This document shows, piece by piece, positions 27,355-34,749 of a DNA stretch of 64,000 nt. The DNA comes from Actinokineospora iranica (GTDB lineage: Bacteria > Actinomycetota > Actinomycetes > Mycobacteriales > Pseudonocardiaceae). Under the pieces are notes generated by a model that saw only the letters and a list, made by a program, of their open reading frames with translations, ran no database searches and was not told where the DNA came from. The stretch's first letter is position 1. Each line of letters begins with the position of its first letter. Both the position numbers and the translations under genes were made by a program. The stretch lies in assembly GCF_900101685.1 (NCBI RefSeq), contig NZ_FMZZ01000012.1, positions 62,001 to 126,000 of the forward strand. The letters are read 5' to 3'.

Positions 27355-27639
27355 GCATCTAGACCGACGGTCTGCGGCGCGATCGGCGAACTGGTCGGTT
27401 GGAATGGCGTCTCCTACCCAGCCCACGTGCCTGTCACCGTCGGCCGCAGTGTGAGGTTCCGCTGCTTCCGTCTTGAATCCCCTTCCGACGATGCCTGTCG
27501 CCAGCGACTCGCCTGCGGCCTGGAAATCGCTGACAATGTCAATCAAGCGTTCATTCCTACATGATGAGCAGCGCGTCGATCTGCGATCCCAGAAAAAGCG
27601 CTGCGCTCCAGCAGCGTGCGTGTTGTGGTGTCGGAGCCC

Positions 27640-27850
27640 CTTCATTCGACCGATGGGTGCGACTGTTTGGTTCGCGGTTTTTGAGCCGTCGTTACGCTGA
27701 CCTGGTGCGCGGGGACGATCTTGCTCGGGTGACGCGTGAGTGCGCTGCGCTTCGGGATGCGGCGAGCTTGGCGGATTGGGTCGGTGCTGGTCGGCCGGTG
27801 ACGGCCAGGGTGTGCTCTGCCGGGCGGCCACCACAAGCGGCCCGCCGCCC
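27640..27850 (+). pseudogene. Frameshifted remnant of a conserved hypothetical gene
   Basis: One frame reads 'YADLVRGDDLARVTRECAAL' then 'RDAASLADWVGAGRPVTAR', a pattern I associate with an actinobacterial hypothetical-protein family in which the text continues GVLRPAD. Here the frame reads VCSAGR, but a shift of one base near 27818 restores GVLCRAD. No start, ribosome site or long continuation is present, so I treat it as a decayed fragment. The family assignment is from memory and weak. Confidence 0.3.
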
Positions 27851-28436
27851 GCACCGTTCACGTCATCGACTGGTCGGCTGCCGATGCAATGACGCCCGCT
27901 CTTTCCAGTGGCCCAGCCAGCAAGCAGCCGAGAAGAACCGCCCAATGCTTGATCATTTTGAGTGCTCCCGGTAGGAGCACCAAAGGATGGGAACGGGCCT
28001 GACCAGCGGTTCCAGAGCGGATGCTTGGTGGTGCAGGCCAGTTTTGTCTTGTAGTAGTCAGGTGACGCTCACGCCCGGTGACGCGCTGTTGTCGTTTCGT
28101 CGGCACCACAGCAATCGGCACCACAGCAATACGTCGTGGATGACCACCGCCTGTTGCCAGCCAAGGCGCTCAGCTTCGCCGCCGTCGACGAGGTCGATCT
28201 CGAAGACGACGTCCATGGCGTTACGTTGCTGGCGGCGGCGGGTCCGCTGCGTGGCAGCCCGCACAGACAAAGAACGCGCCTGCCGACAACAGGGAGGGCC
28301 CGGACAATACGAAGGTGCCCATGCGGATCGACACCGCCGTTTGCCACCGCTGAGCCGTGGCACCCCGGCGTCGACGGCGTCGAACCGTCCAGGACGAGTG
28401 CAGAAGCTCAGTTCGAGGGCCTAGGGACCACGCTCG
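27851..28436. other. Gene-poor stretch between the two accessory blocks
   Basis: No coding region I can defend. On the minus strand around 28150-28225 a short segment reads 'MDVVFEIDLVDGGEAERL', which looks protein-like but is followed by sequence from a small tandem duplication. It may be another gene remnant. Together with the upstream remnant this looks like an insertion/decay scar. Confidence 0.4.
28101..28130. repeat. Perfect 15-bp tandem duplication
   Basis: CGGCACCACAGCAAT occurs twice in direct succession (28101-28115 and 28116-28130), inside otherwise non-coding sequence. It is probably a replication-slippage scar. Confidence 0.85.
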
Positions 28437-31400
28437 TCATAGGTTCTTTCTGGCGGCACGGGCGCGTTTGATCACCTCCTCCGGGCTGAGCGGCGCGGCG
28501 GGGTGGTGCGTCAGGCACAGCGGTGTGGTGATCTTGTGGAAGCCGGATGCCTCACCCGAGATGTAGAATTGCGCGCGTGCCAGGCGGGAGATGTCCTTGA
28601 CCGGCGTCCCCTTCGCTCGGGCGAGGTCGTTCACGGCCTCGATCTGGACGTTGCTGTTCAGGCGGCCGTAGAACTGGGTCATCGCGTTCCCCACCACCTG
28701 GTTGTGCAACCCCTTCGGTGCCTGGGTGGCGAAAAGCAGGCCGAGGCCGTACTTGCGGGCCTGGGAGGCCAGCACGATCGTGCTATGGGTGCTGGCGGTC
28801 ATCGATCCCGACCCGGCGAGGGACTGGGCTTCGTCCATCACGTACAGGGCACCGAGGGGGCGGTCGCCCGCCGGATTGCGTTTGATCCAGGCGAACAGTT
28901 CCATCTGCAACTGGTTTACGAAGTTGCGCCGCTGCTCCTCCGCGCGCAGGCCGACGAAACTGATCACTGACACCCTCGCGCGCTTGCCCTGGGGCGGAGT
29001 GATGAGAACCCCGGGGTCGACCGGTTCGCCGCCGCCCGCCAGCAGCGGGTCGTTCACCATCGCTGCCTTGAGGGCCTCGGCTAGATCGGCGCCGATGCGG
29101 CGACTATCGTTGAGGGTGCTGGCGTCGTCCGGTAGATCGGACAGAAGCGCGATCAAGCCGGGCAAACCACTCGCACCGCTCGTCGCGTAGTAGGTGATCG
29201 CCTCCCGCAGCACGGCTCGGCGGATGTTCGCGCGCCCCGTGGTGCCCGCGATTCGCAGTTGCGCCGCCAGGGTTCCCGCCGCCATCTCGACGGCGACCTC
29301 GAACTCGTCAGGGTCGCCGAGGACCTCGGTGAAGTCCGGCAGCGGCCGCAGCGTGAGCTGCCTCCCGGCACTCCAGCCGGGTGTCCAGATCACGACGTCG
29401 GTCTCGTCCAGATAGCGTCGCGCCAGGTCGGCGTCGCAGGCGGCCCACGCCGAGGGAGGATCCGGCCAGGCATCGCCGAGCCGCGCGAGGTCGTTGTTCG
29501 GGTCCAGCACGATCGCCGACACCCCGCGCAGGGCGCACTCCTCTACGAGGCGGCGCAGCAGCACGGTCTTGCCGGAGCCCGAACCGGCGAACACCGCGGC
29601 GTGCTGGCGCAACTCGGCCAGCTCAACGGTCACCGCCCGGCCGCCTGCCGCGGTCCCGAGCGGCACCGTGTTTGACAGCGGTGCGGTTCGGGCACCGCCA
29701 CCACTCTCGACGACGGTGGGCAACACGCTCGACAGCAGCTTGGAGCTACTCGCGGGCTTGCGATCGACCAGCCACGCGAGGAACTCCGCGCTCTCCGTCC
29801 AGATCCGCGACAGCGCCCAGAACGTTCGCAGATCGTCGTCCGAAATCATGCACCGCGTGCCACCGGCCGCCTCGAACGCCTTGACCTCCGCGGACGTGGT
29901 CGGCCCCGGGGACCAGTCGCCGTTGCGGATGATGACCAGGTGGTTGCTGCCGCCCACCTCGAGCCCTGCTGCGGACTTGGCCTTGCGCAGGCGGCTGAGC
30001 ACGGCGTTGTGATGCGGCGCCGAGATCATCCGGAACGCCCACTGCTCGGTCAGGTCGGACGCCTCGTCCACCGTGTGGATCAGCAGGACGTGCAGGTCAC
30101 TCCCGTCGGGACCGCGTTCCCATTCCATGCGGTGCCCGCCCAGCTCGGTGACCCACGAGCGCAGAGCGGCGGACAGGGCCGCGCGGACCTCCTGGTCCTC
30201 GGCGGCCGGGGCGAGCAGCGACTCGACGTCCGCGGCCGACCGCAGCGTCTCGAACTTCTCGTTCAGCTCATCGAACCGGCCCGGCTCGACCGCCAGGTCC
30301 ACCGCCGCGTGGTCCCGGCCCGCAGCGCGCGCGTCATCGTCGGTGAAGGTCGTCAGTTCGCTGATCTCGCCTGCTCGCAGGCTCGCGTCAATGTGAGTGC
30401 TGAGCCGTTTCCACAGCTCGCGCGGTGTCTGCCGTTCCCAGCCCGCCTCGAAGGCCTCGGGCGCGACCGGCCAGGTCGGGTGCGGCGGGTCGAAGCCTAT
30501 CGCCTGGTAGGCGACGGACAGGCGCCGTTCAACCAGAGCGCGCCCGACATCGCCGTCGGCGACGCGGTTGAGGATGAGCGACTCGCGGAACCGGTCGCCC
30601 ACCGTGTCGGATGCCGCGGCGCCGATGCTCGACCAGGTGCTGGGCAGGCACATGAGCACGGTCACCGTGCGCCGGGTGATCTCGCGCAACCGCATCAGCC
30701 CGTCGGCGATCCTCGCGACCAGGAGGTCCTCGGCCGGACCGGAGTCGTTGCCGCGCCGTTGGGACTGGGCGATCAGGCCGTCGAGTTGGTCCACGCCGAT
30801 CACCACCGGCCCGGTCAGCGCCAGCAGTCGGGTGATGTCCTGGACCCGGGTTATGGCGGGTTTGGGAGTGACCCGGATGCCCCAAGGGGCCCGCTCATCG
30901 TGCTTGACCTCGTCGACCCCGGTCAGGTGGCATTCGCCGACGTAGCTCGTCTCGGGGTCGTGCCGCGCGTACAGCACCATCGCCCGCGCGGTGTCGGAAC
31001 ACTCGATCGCGACCTGCCGGTCGAGCGTGCGCAGGCCCGCGAGGAACGTGTCGAGATCCTCCCGCGTCACCGGCCACCCGTCGGTTATGCGGGTGGCCAC
31101 ATCCGGGTCGACGCGACCGCGTTCACAGGCACGCCTGAGGAACCGGCTCAACTGGGTGGTGCCGTCGTCGGAGTCGCGGGAGAGCCCGCGCCGCAGCGAC
31201 TCGGCGGTGTTCTCCCAGAACGCGTCGCCCGCGGTGAGGTCGTCGAGGAAGAAATAGCCGCCCCGCTCGTGCGCCCGCCGCCGAACCAGACCCAGCAGGT
31301 GCGTCTTTCCCACCCCTTTCTGCCCCTGCAGGACCAGGCCGATCGGGCTGGGACCGATGCTGCCGCACGCGTCGGCGACGGCGTTGTCGATGGCCGCCAC

Positions 31401-31511
31401 CGCCTCGGCGTGCAGGGCGTCGACGTGCCACGCGGAGTCCTGCCAGACGTCGTCGGGGGTGTTGGCCCAGTTGATCCGCAGCGAGGCCAGAGCCGCACGC
31501 CGGTCGGTCAT
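28437..31511 (-). CDS. Dual-ATPase protein: N-terminal AAA/STAND-like module and C-terminal HerA/FtsK-like module
   Basis: A 1024-residue protein. The first P-loop, 'LQGQKGVGKTHLLGL', is at ~60-75 with an aspartate strand 'VVIGVDQLDG' near 235. The second, 'FAGSGSGKTVLLRRL', is at ~640 with Walker B 'LYVMDEAQSLAG' at ~888 and 'LLFATQAPKGL' at ~923, the arrangement of HerA/TraG-type DNA-pumping ATPases. The middle ~250 residues are unassigned. HerA-family ATPases work with nucleases in repair and in several phage-defence systems, but no nuclease domain is visible here. Its ATG overlaps the stop of the upstream 212-residue protein (ATGA at 31508-31511), so the two form an operon and probably one complex. 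Confidence 0.75.
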   Translation of the reverse strand: MTDRRAALASLRINWANTPDDVWQDSAWHVDALHAEAVAAIDNAVADACGSIGPSPIGLVLQGQKGVGKTHLLGLVRRRAHERGGYFFLDDLTAGDAFWENTAESLRRGLSRDSDDGTTQLSRFLRRACERGRVDPDVATRITDGWPVTREDLDTFLAGLRTLDRQVAIECSDTARAMVLYARHDPETSYVGECHLTGVDEVKHDERAPWGIRVTPKPAITRVQDITRLLALTGPVVIGVDQLDGLIAQSQRRGNDSGPAEDLLVARIADGLMRLREITRRTVTVLMCLPSTWSSIGAAASDTVGDRFRESLILNRVADGDVGRALVERRLSVAYQAIGFDPPHPTWPVAPEAFEAGWERQTPRELWKRLSTHIDASLRAGEISELTTFTDDDARAAGRDHAAVDLAVEPGRFDELNEKFETLRSAADVESLLAPAAEDQEVRAALSAALRSWVTELGGHRMEWERGPDGSDLHVLLIHTVDEASDLTEQWAFRMISAPHHNAVLSRLRKAKSAAGLEVGGSNHLVIIRNGDWSPGPTTSAEVKAFEAAGGTRCMISDDDLRTFWALSRIWTESAEFLAWLVDRKPASSSKLLSSVLPTVVESGGGARTAPLSNTVPLGTAAGGRAVTVELAELRQHAAVFAGSGSGKTVLLRRLVEECALRGVSAIVLDPNNDLARLGDAWPDPPSAWAACDADLARRYLDETDVVIWTPGWSAGRQLTLRPLPDFTEVLGDPDEFEVAVEMAAGTLAAQLRIAGTTGRANIRRAVLREAITYYATSGASGLPGLIALLSDLPDDASTLNDSRRIGADLAEALKAAMVNDPLLAGGGEPVDPGVLITPPQGKRARVSVISFVGLRAEEQRRNFVNQLQMELFAWIKRNPAGDRPLGALYVMDEAQSLAGSGSMTASTHSTIVLASQARKYGLGLLFATQAPKGLHNQVVGNAMTQFYGRLNSNVQIEAVNDLARAKGTPVKDISRLARAQFYISGEASGFHKITTPLCLTHHPAAPLSPEEVIKRARAARKNL

Positions 31512-32146
31512 GACGCCTCGATGGAGATCAGGTGGTTGTCCTCACCACCGACTCGGATCGCGGCGGCGTGGTCAGCCTCGGTGAGCAGTTTGCGGTCGGA
31601 TTCCGGAACCAGATGCGCTTTGCCGGACCGGTCGAGTTCCTCCAGCACCGCGTCGACGTCCTCCCGGCGCGCTTGAACGAGCATCGCCCGCAGGGCGGTC
31701 AGCGACACCCAGGCGCGCGGTGCCCTGGCGAGCTTGTGGTAGGCGCTGTGGACCCGCTCGACGATCTCAGCCTCGGTCAGCTCGACCTCCGGGGTGAAGA
31801 TTTCCTCAAGCCGCAGCCCCTCACGCTGCCGGTACTGCTCGAACGCGCCGAGCAGCGTGTACAGGGCGATCGCCAGGCTGCTGCGCGGGCGTGGCGGGGT
31901 GGGTTCGCTGTGCTTCATCTCCGATTGACACCAGATCAAACCTTTGTTTGTCAGCCGGTGCACGAAGTAATTCGTAGGCTTCTGCTTGGCGCTGTCCACC
32001 AGGTGTCTTTCGTTGAGGCCGCGCCGGTCCGCGCCGTCGAGGGTAAACCCGACGGTGTCGCGCAATTCGATGTTCGAGACCTCCCTCGACAGCGCCATAA
32101 GGATGAACATGACCGCAGTTTGCTTGTGCCCCAGCCGGTCTGTCAC
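31508..32146 (-). CDS. Small partner protein of the dual ATPase, possible winged-helix protein
   Basis: 212 residues, family not recognised. The N-terminal half ('GHKQTAVMFILMALSREVSN', 'RHLVDSAKQKPTNYFVHRLTNKGLI') looks like a winged-helix region. The C-terminal half ('EAEIVERVHSAYHKLARAP', 'VSLTALRAMLVQARREDVDAVLEEL') resembles a second small wHTH-like domain. The frame is open to 32404, but GTG 32146 has GGGAGGAG (minus strand, 32152-32159) 5 nt upstream and is clearly the better start; ATG 32191 lacks one. It may confer DNA binding or self/non-self sensing on the ATPase. The divergent SEFIR gene begins 187 bp away. Confidence 0.65.
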   Translation of the reverse strand: MTDRLGHKQTAVMFILMALSREVSNIELRDTVGFTLDGADRRGLNERHLVDSAKQKPTNYFVHRLTNKGLIWCQSEMKHSEPTPPRPRSSLAIALYTLLGAFEQYRQREGLRLEEIFTPEVELTEAEIVERVHSAYHKLARAPRAWVSLTALRAMLVQARREDVDAVLEELDRSGKAHLVPESDRKLLTEADHAAAIRVGGEDNHLISIEAS

Positions 32147-32333
32147 TCCAACTCCTCCCGCGTCCGCGAGATCGAGCTCATGGACACGCATCGGTGACGG
32201 TGGTTTGGTCGCAATCGTAAGCGACGGCGCTGAGCGCGGCCCAGAGGAAAAACACGACACTTTTACGACAGTTTCTGGACAACTATGTGTCCGGTCGCTG
32301 CGCCGCAGCTCCGGAGGAGGCACGATCGGCGAC

Positions 32334-33356
32334 GTGACCAACGGGAACCTCTCCGCTCGGGAACCCGTGGGCGGCACCGACGATGCGGCCCCGCGCGTGT
32401 TCATCAGCTATTCCCATGACACGCCCGAGCACCAGCAGCAAGTACACCGACTAGCGACTTTTCTCCGTATGCGCATGGGCCTCGACGTGCATGTGGACCT
32501 CTGGTACGACAACGTCCGCCGGGACTGGTCCTTATGGGCGATCGAACAGCTCTCCGAGGCGGACTTCATCCTGGTGATCGCATCACCGAAGTTCAAACAG
32601 AGAGCGGACGGGCTGGCGCCGTCACACGAGGGCCGGGGCGCTCAATTTGAGGCCGCGATTCTGCGCGACAACCTCACAAGGAACCTCAAGGAACAGACCG
32701 AGCGGATCCTCCCGGTGGTACTCCCCGGGCGCTCGATCGAAGAAATCCCCGTCTTTCTCAACGCCTATTCCACTACGAGGTTCGAGATCTCGGAGTTTAC
32801 CGAGCATGGCGTGGCCGACCTCATCGTCGCGATCACCGGAGATGGCCGCCACCAGATGCCCGAGCGCGGTGTGTGGCGCGGGGGAGCGCGCACGACACCG
32901 GCGGCTGAACCGCTGACGGTGGCGCGGATGCCTTGGGTGCTCAGCACGCCGGACCTCCGGCCGGGCGACGCGGTCCTCAAAGGGGTGCGGTACATCGACA
33001 GCATCGTGATGCGACCGAGTTCGATATCCACCGAAGCCACGGGGTTCCTCGACGTGGACCTTGGCGGCCGGTTCCAGACGATGTGCTCGGCGATCGGGGT
33101 GGTCGGTGACGACACCGAGCGGTCTCAGGTCGGACTCTTCAAGGTCCACGTCGACGGGGTCGCGCAGTTCGAGCGCCAGGTGCTGCCCGGGACGCCGGAG
33201 ATGATCAGGGTCGACGTCGCGGGCGCGCTGCGATTGCGGCTGGAGATGTCGAGGTCATGGCGAACAGTCGCCAACGACCTGATGCACGGGGCGGATGTGG
33301 GCTGGCGGCCATCGCGGCTGCCGGAGTTGGCGTGGGGCAACCCGATCCTGCGCTAG
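32334..33356 (+). CDS. SEFIR (TIR-like) domain protein with C-terminal NPCBM domain
   Basis: 340 residues. Residues ~22-170 form a SEFIR/TIR-type domain: 'RVFISYSHDTPEHQQQVHRL' (box 1), 'DVHVDLWYDNVRRDW', 'ADFILVIASPKFKQR', and a later 'ILPVVLPGR' strand. Residues ~200-325 match the NPCBM/NEW2 beta-sandwich ('IVMRPSSISTEATGFLDVDL', 'FQTMCSAIGVVGD', 'GLFKVHVDGV'), a putative carbohydrate-binding module. SEFIR domains mediate protein-protein signalling and some bacterial TIR-like domains degrade NAD. GTG 32334 is used, with GGAGGAGG (32313-32320) at a rather long 13-nt spacing. The promoter gap shared with the ATPase pair contains GGACA-N6-TGTCC (32277-32292). Confidence 0.75.
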   Translation: MTNGNLSAREPVGGTDDAAPRVFISYSHDTPEHQQQVHRLATFLRMRMGLDVHVDLWYDNVRRDWSLWAIEQLSEADFILVIASPKFKQRADGLAPSHEGRGAQFEAAILRDNLTRNLKEQTERILPVVLPGRSIEEIPVFLNAYSTTRFEISEFTEHGVADLIVAITGDGRHQMPERGVWRGGARTTPAAEPLTVARMPWVLSTPDLRPGDAVLKGVRYIDSIVMRPSSISTEATGFLDVDLGGRFQTMCSAIGVVGDDTERSQVGLFKVHVDGVAQFERQVLPGTPEMIRVDVAGALRLRLEMSRSWRTVANDLMHGADVGWRPSRLPELAWGNPILR

Positions 33357-33373
33357 GTCCGGCTTTGGCGCCA

Positions 33374-34348
33374 CTAGGCCCAGAGCAGGCCGTAGGACCG
33401 GTACGGCGCGAGATCGCGGAACACGTGCCGCACCTCGCCGACCGGGTCCAGAACGACGGTGGCCCGGTGCACCGTGGGGTCGGCCGCCTCGTGGGCGAAG
33501 GCGCCGTCGACCACCTGGACCCGGCTCGGCCCGCGCGAGCGGCCGAACCGGACCCGCAGGTCGAACAGTTCGCAGGGGTAGGCCGGTGTGCAGACGTAGT
33601 ACGGCGACATGACCGGCACCCCGACCATGAACTCGATGTCGTGCTCCTCGTCGGCATCGAGGACGCGGCTGAGCCGCAGGTCGAACTCGACGCGAGTGGC
33701 GGCGACGCGCCGGGTGGCGGTCACTTCGCCGCCGGAGAGCACGCGCAGCCGCAGCCCACCCACGAAGCCGCGGTCGCCCGTTCCGGGCGGCGCGACCGTG
33801 AGGGAGTGCCGGATCACGTCCAGGCCGCTCACATGGCTGGTGATCCTGCGTGTCTCGATCGCCTCGACCTCCGGTTGGTCCAGCAGCACCCTCGTCCGCA
33901 GAACAGTGGTGTGCCAGGGTGCCTGGTTTCGGGCGGCCACCTCGGCGCGCTGCTCGGCCAGCGCGCGTTCGGCGAGCAGTCGCAGCGCTTCATCGCTGCG
34001 GCGTTGCAGCGACCGCTGGCTCAGGTTGAGCGCGGGCACCCGGGGTGCCAGGGCCACCAGACGCTCGGTGTAGCGGGCCGAGGGTGGTGCGTCGAAGCCG
34101 AGCGCCGCGCGGGCGACGGCCCGGTACGGCTCCGTCAAACCGTCGGACAGACGGTCGAACGTGGCGCGGATCTTCTGCCGGGTCTGCCACTCGGTGTCGC
34201 TCTCGATCGCGCCGCTGACCAGGCGAACCCCCGGTCCGAACTCGTCGATCGGTTGAGAACCGTTGACTCCGAACCCTTTGCGCAGCAACTTCAATTCATT
34301 GAACAGGGCCTCGGCATTGCCACCTCGTCTGTCGCCAACCGTGTCCAT
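33374..34348 (-). CDS. Conserved actinobacterial protein of unknown function
   Basis: 324 residues, no TM segments. The first ~85 residues ('NELKLLRKGFGVNGSQPIDEFGPGVRLVSGAIESD...') follow a pattern (KGxGV...GPxxR...GI...D) that recurs at the start of many actinobacterial signalling-associated proteins. The rest ('RTRVLLDQPEVEAIETRRIT', 'RVLDADEEHDIEFMVGVPVM', 'CTPAYPCELFDLRVRFG') looks like a beta-rich binding domain. ATG 34348 was chosen because the upstream part of the frame lacks protein-like composition; a GGGGGTGGA stretch precedes it. It is convergent with the SEFIR gene and divergent from the NB-ARC regulator. No function can be assigned. Confidence 0.6.
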   Translation of the reverse strand: MDTVGDRRGGNAEALFNELKLLRKGFGVNGSQPIDEFGPGVRLVSGAIESDTEWQTRQKIRATFDRLSDGLTEPYRAVARAALGFDAPPSARYTERLVALAPRVPALNLSQRSLQRRSDEALRLLAERALAEQRAEVAARNQAPWHTTVLRTRVLLDQPEVEAIETRRITSHVSGLDVIRHSLTVAPPGTGDRGFVGGLRLRVLSGGEVTATRRVAATRVEFDLRLSRVLDADEEHDIEFMVGVPVMSPYYVCTPAYPCELFDLRVRFGRSRGPSRVQVVDGAFAHEAADPTVHRATVVLDPVGEVRHVFRDLAPYRSYGLLWA

Positions 34349-34433
34349 CCGTCCACCCCCGGTGCGATGCCGCTGGTCGCGCAGTGTACCGGCGGGCGAC
34401 GTGGTCGCCGCTGCGCCGAATGGCTGCCGCACC

Positions 34434-34503
34434 GTTTCGGAAACCCCTGAAACGCCGCAGGTAGAGGTCCTGTTGTGTAGCGAAACCGTTTCCCCGCTGG
34501 AAA
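34434..34503. promoter_or_regulatory. Cluster of GAAAC half-sites with two 11-bp palindromes
   Basis: GTTTC-G-GAAAC (34434-34444) and GAAAC-C-GTTTC (34482-34492) are palindromes with centres 48 bp apart. Further GAAAC half-sites lie at 34448-34452 and 34499-34503. The cluster sits between the divergent unknown gene and the small ORF/XRE regulator, so it is a plausible operator array for that regulator. Confidence 0.4.
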
Positions 34504-34623
34504 CCCCTTCACCGCGTTCGCCTGGCCCGCCCAAGATTGGGTCGACCGATCGGCCGACTCAATCACCAGCGAATCGCCTGTCGTACGACGGCGTGCGCGA
34601 ACGCTCCGCCGAAGGGAAGACCC

Positions 34624-34680
34624 ATGCACACGCACCTGCTCCTCACCGCGCTCGACGACCTGCTGTTCCTGCTCGGCTAG
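34624..34680 (+). CDS. Putative 18-residue leader or signalling peptide
   Basis: A short frame encodes MHTHLLLTALDDLLFLLG and stops at TAG 34680. AAGGGA (34612-34617) lies 6 nt before the ATG. The peptide is leucine-rich with a central Asp-Asp pair. It lies 69 bp before the XRE/NB-ARC/TPR regulator. Small peptides next to TPR regulators can act as cognate signals, or short upstream frames can tune translation; both are inference. It could also be a chance ORF. Confidence 0.4.
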   Translation: MHTHLLLTALDDLLFLLG

Positions 34681-34749
34681 TCACCCGTCCGGTGCACGGC
34701 CGCGGGTCGTGGACCGGGCTACCACCCCTCACCACAGGAGATTCCACTG

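Noticed and set aside
27295-27945. N-terminal extension of the HTH-methyltransferase to 27945
   Set aside because: The extra 217 codons are not protein-like and cross the palindrome and -10 element. The HTH starts right after ATG 27294.
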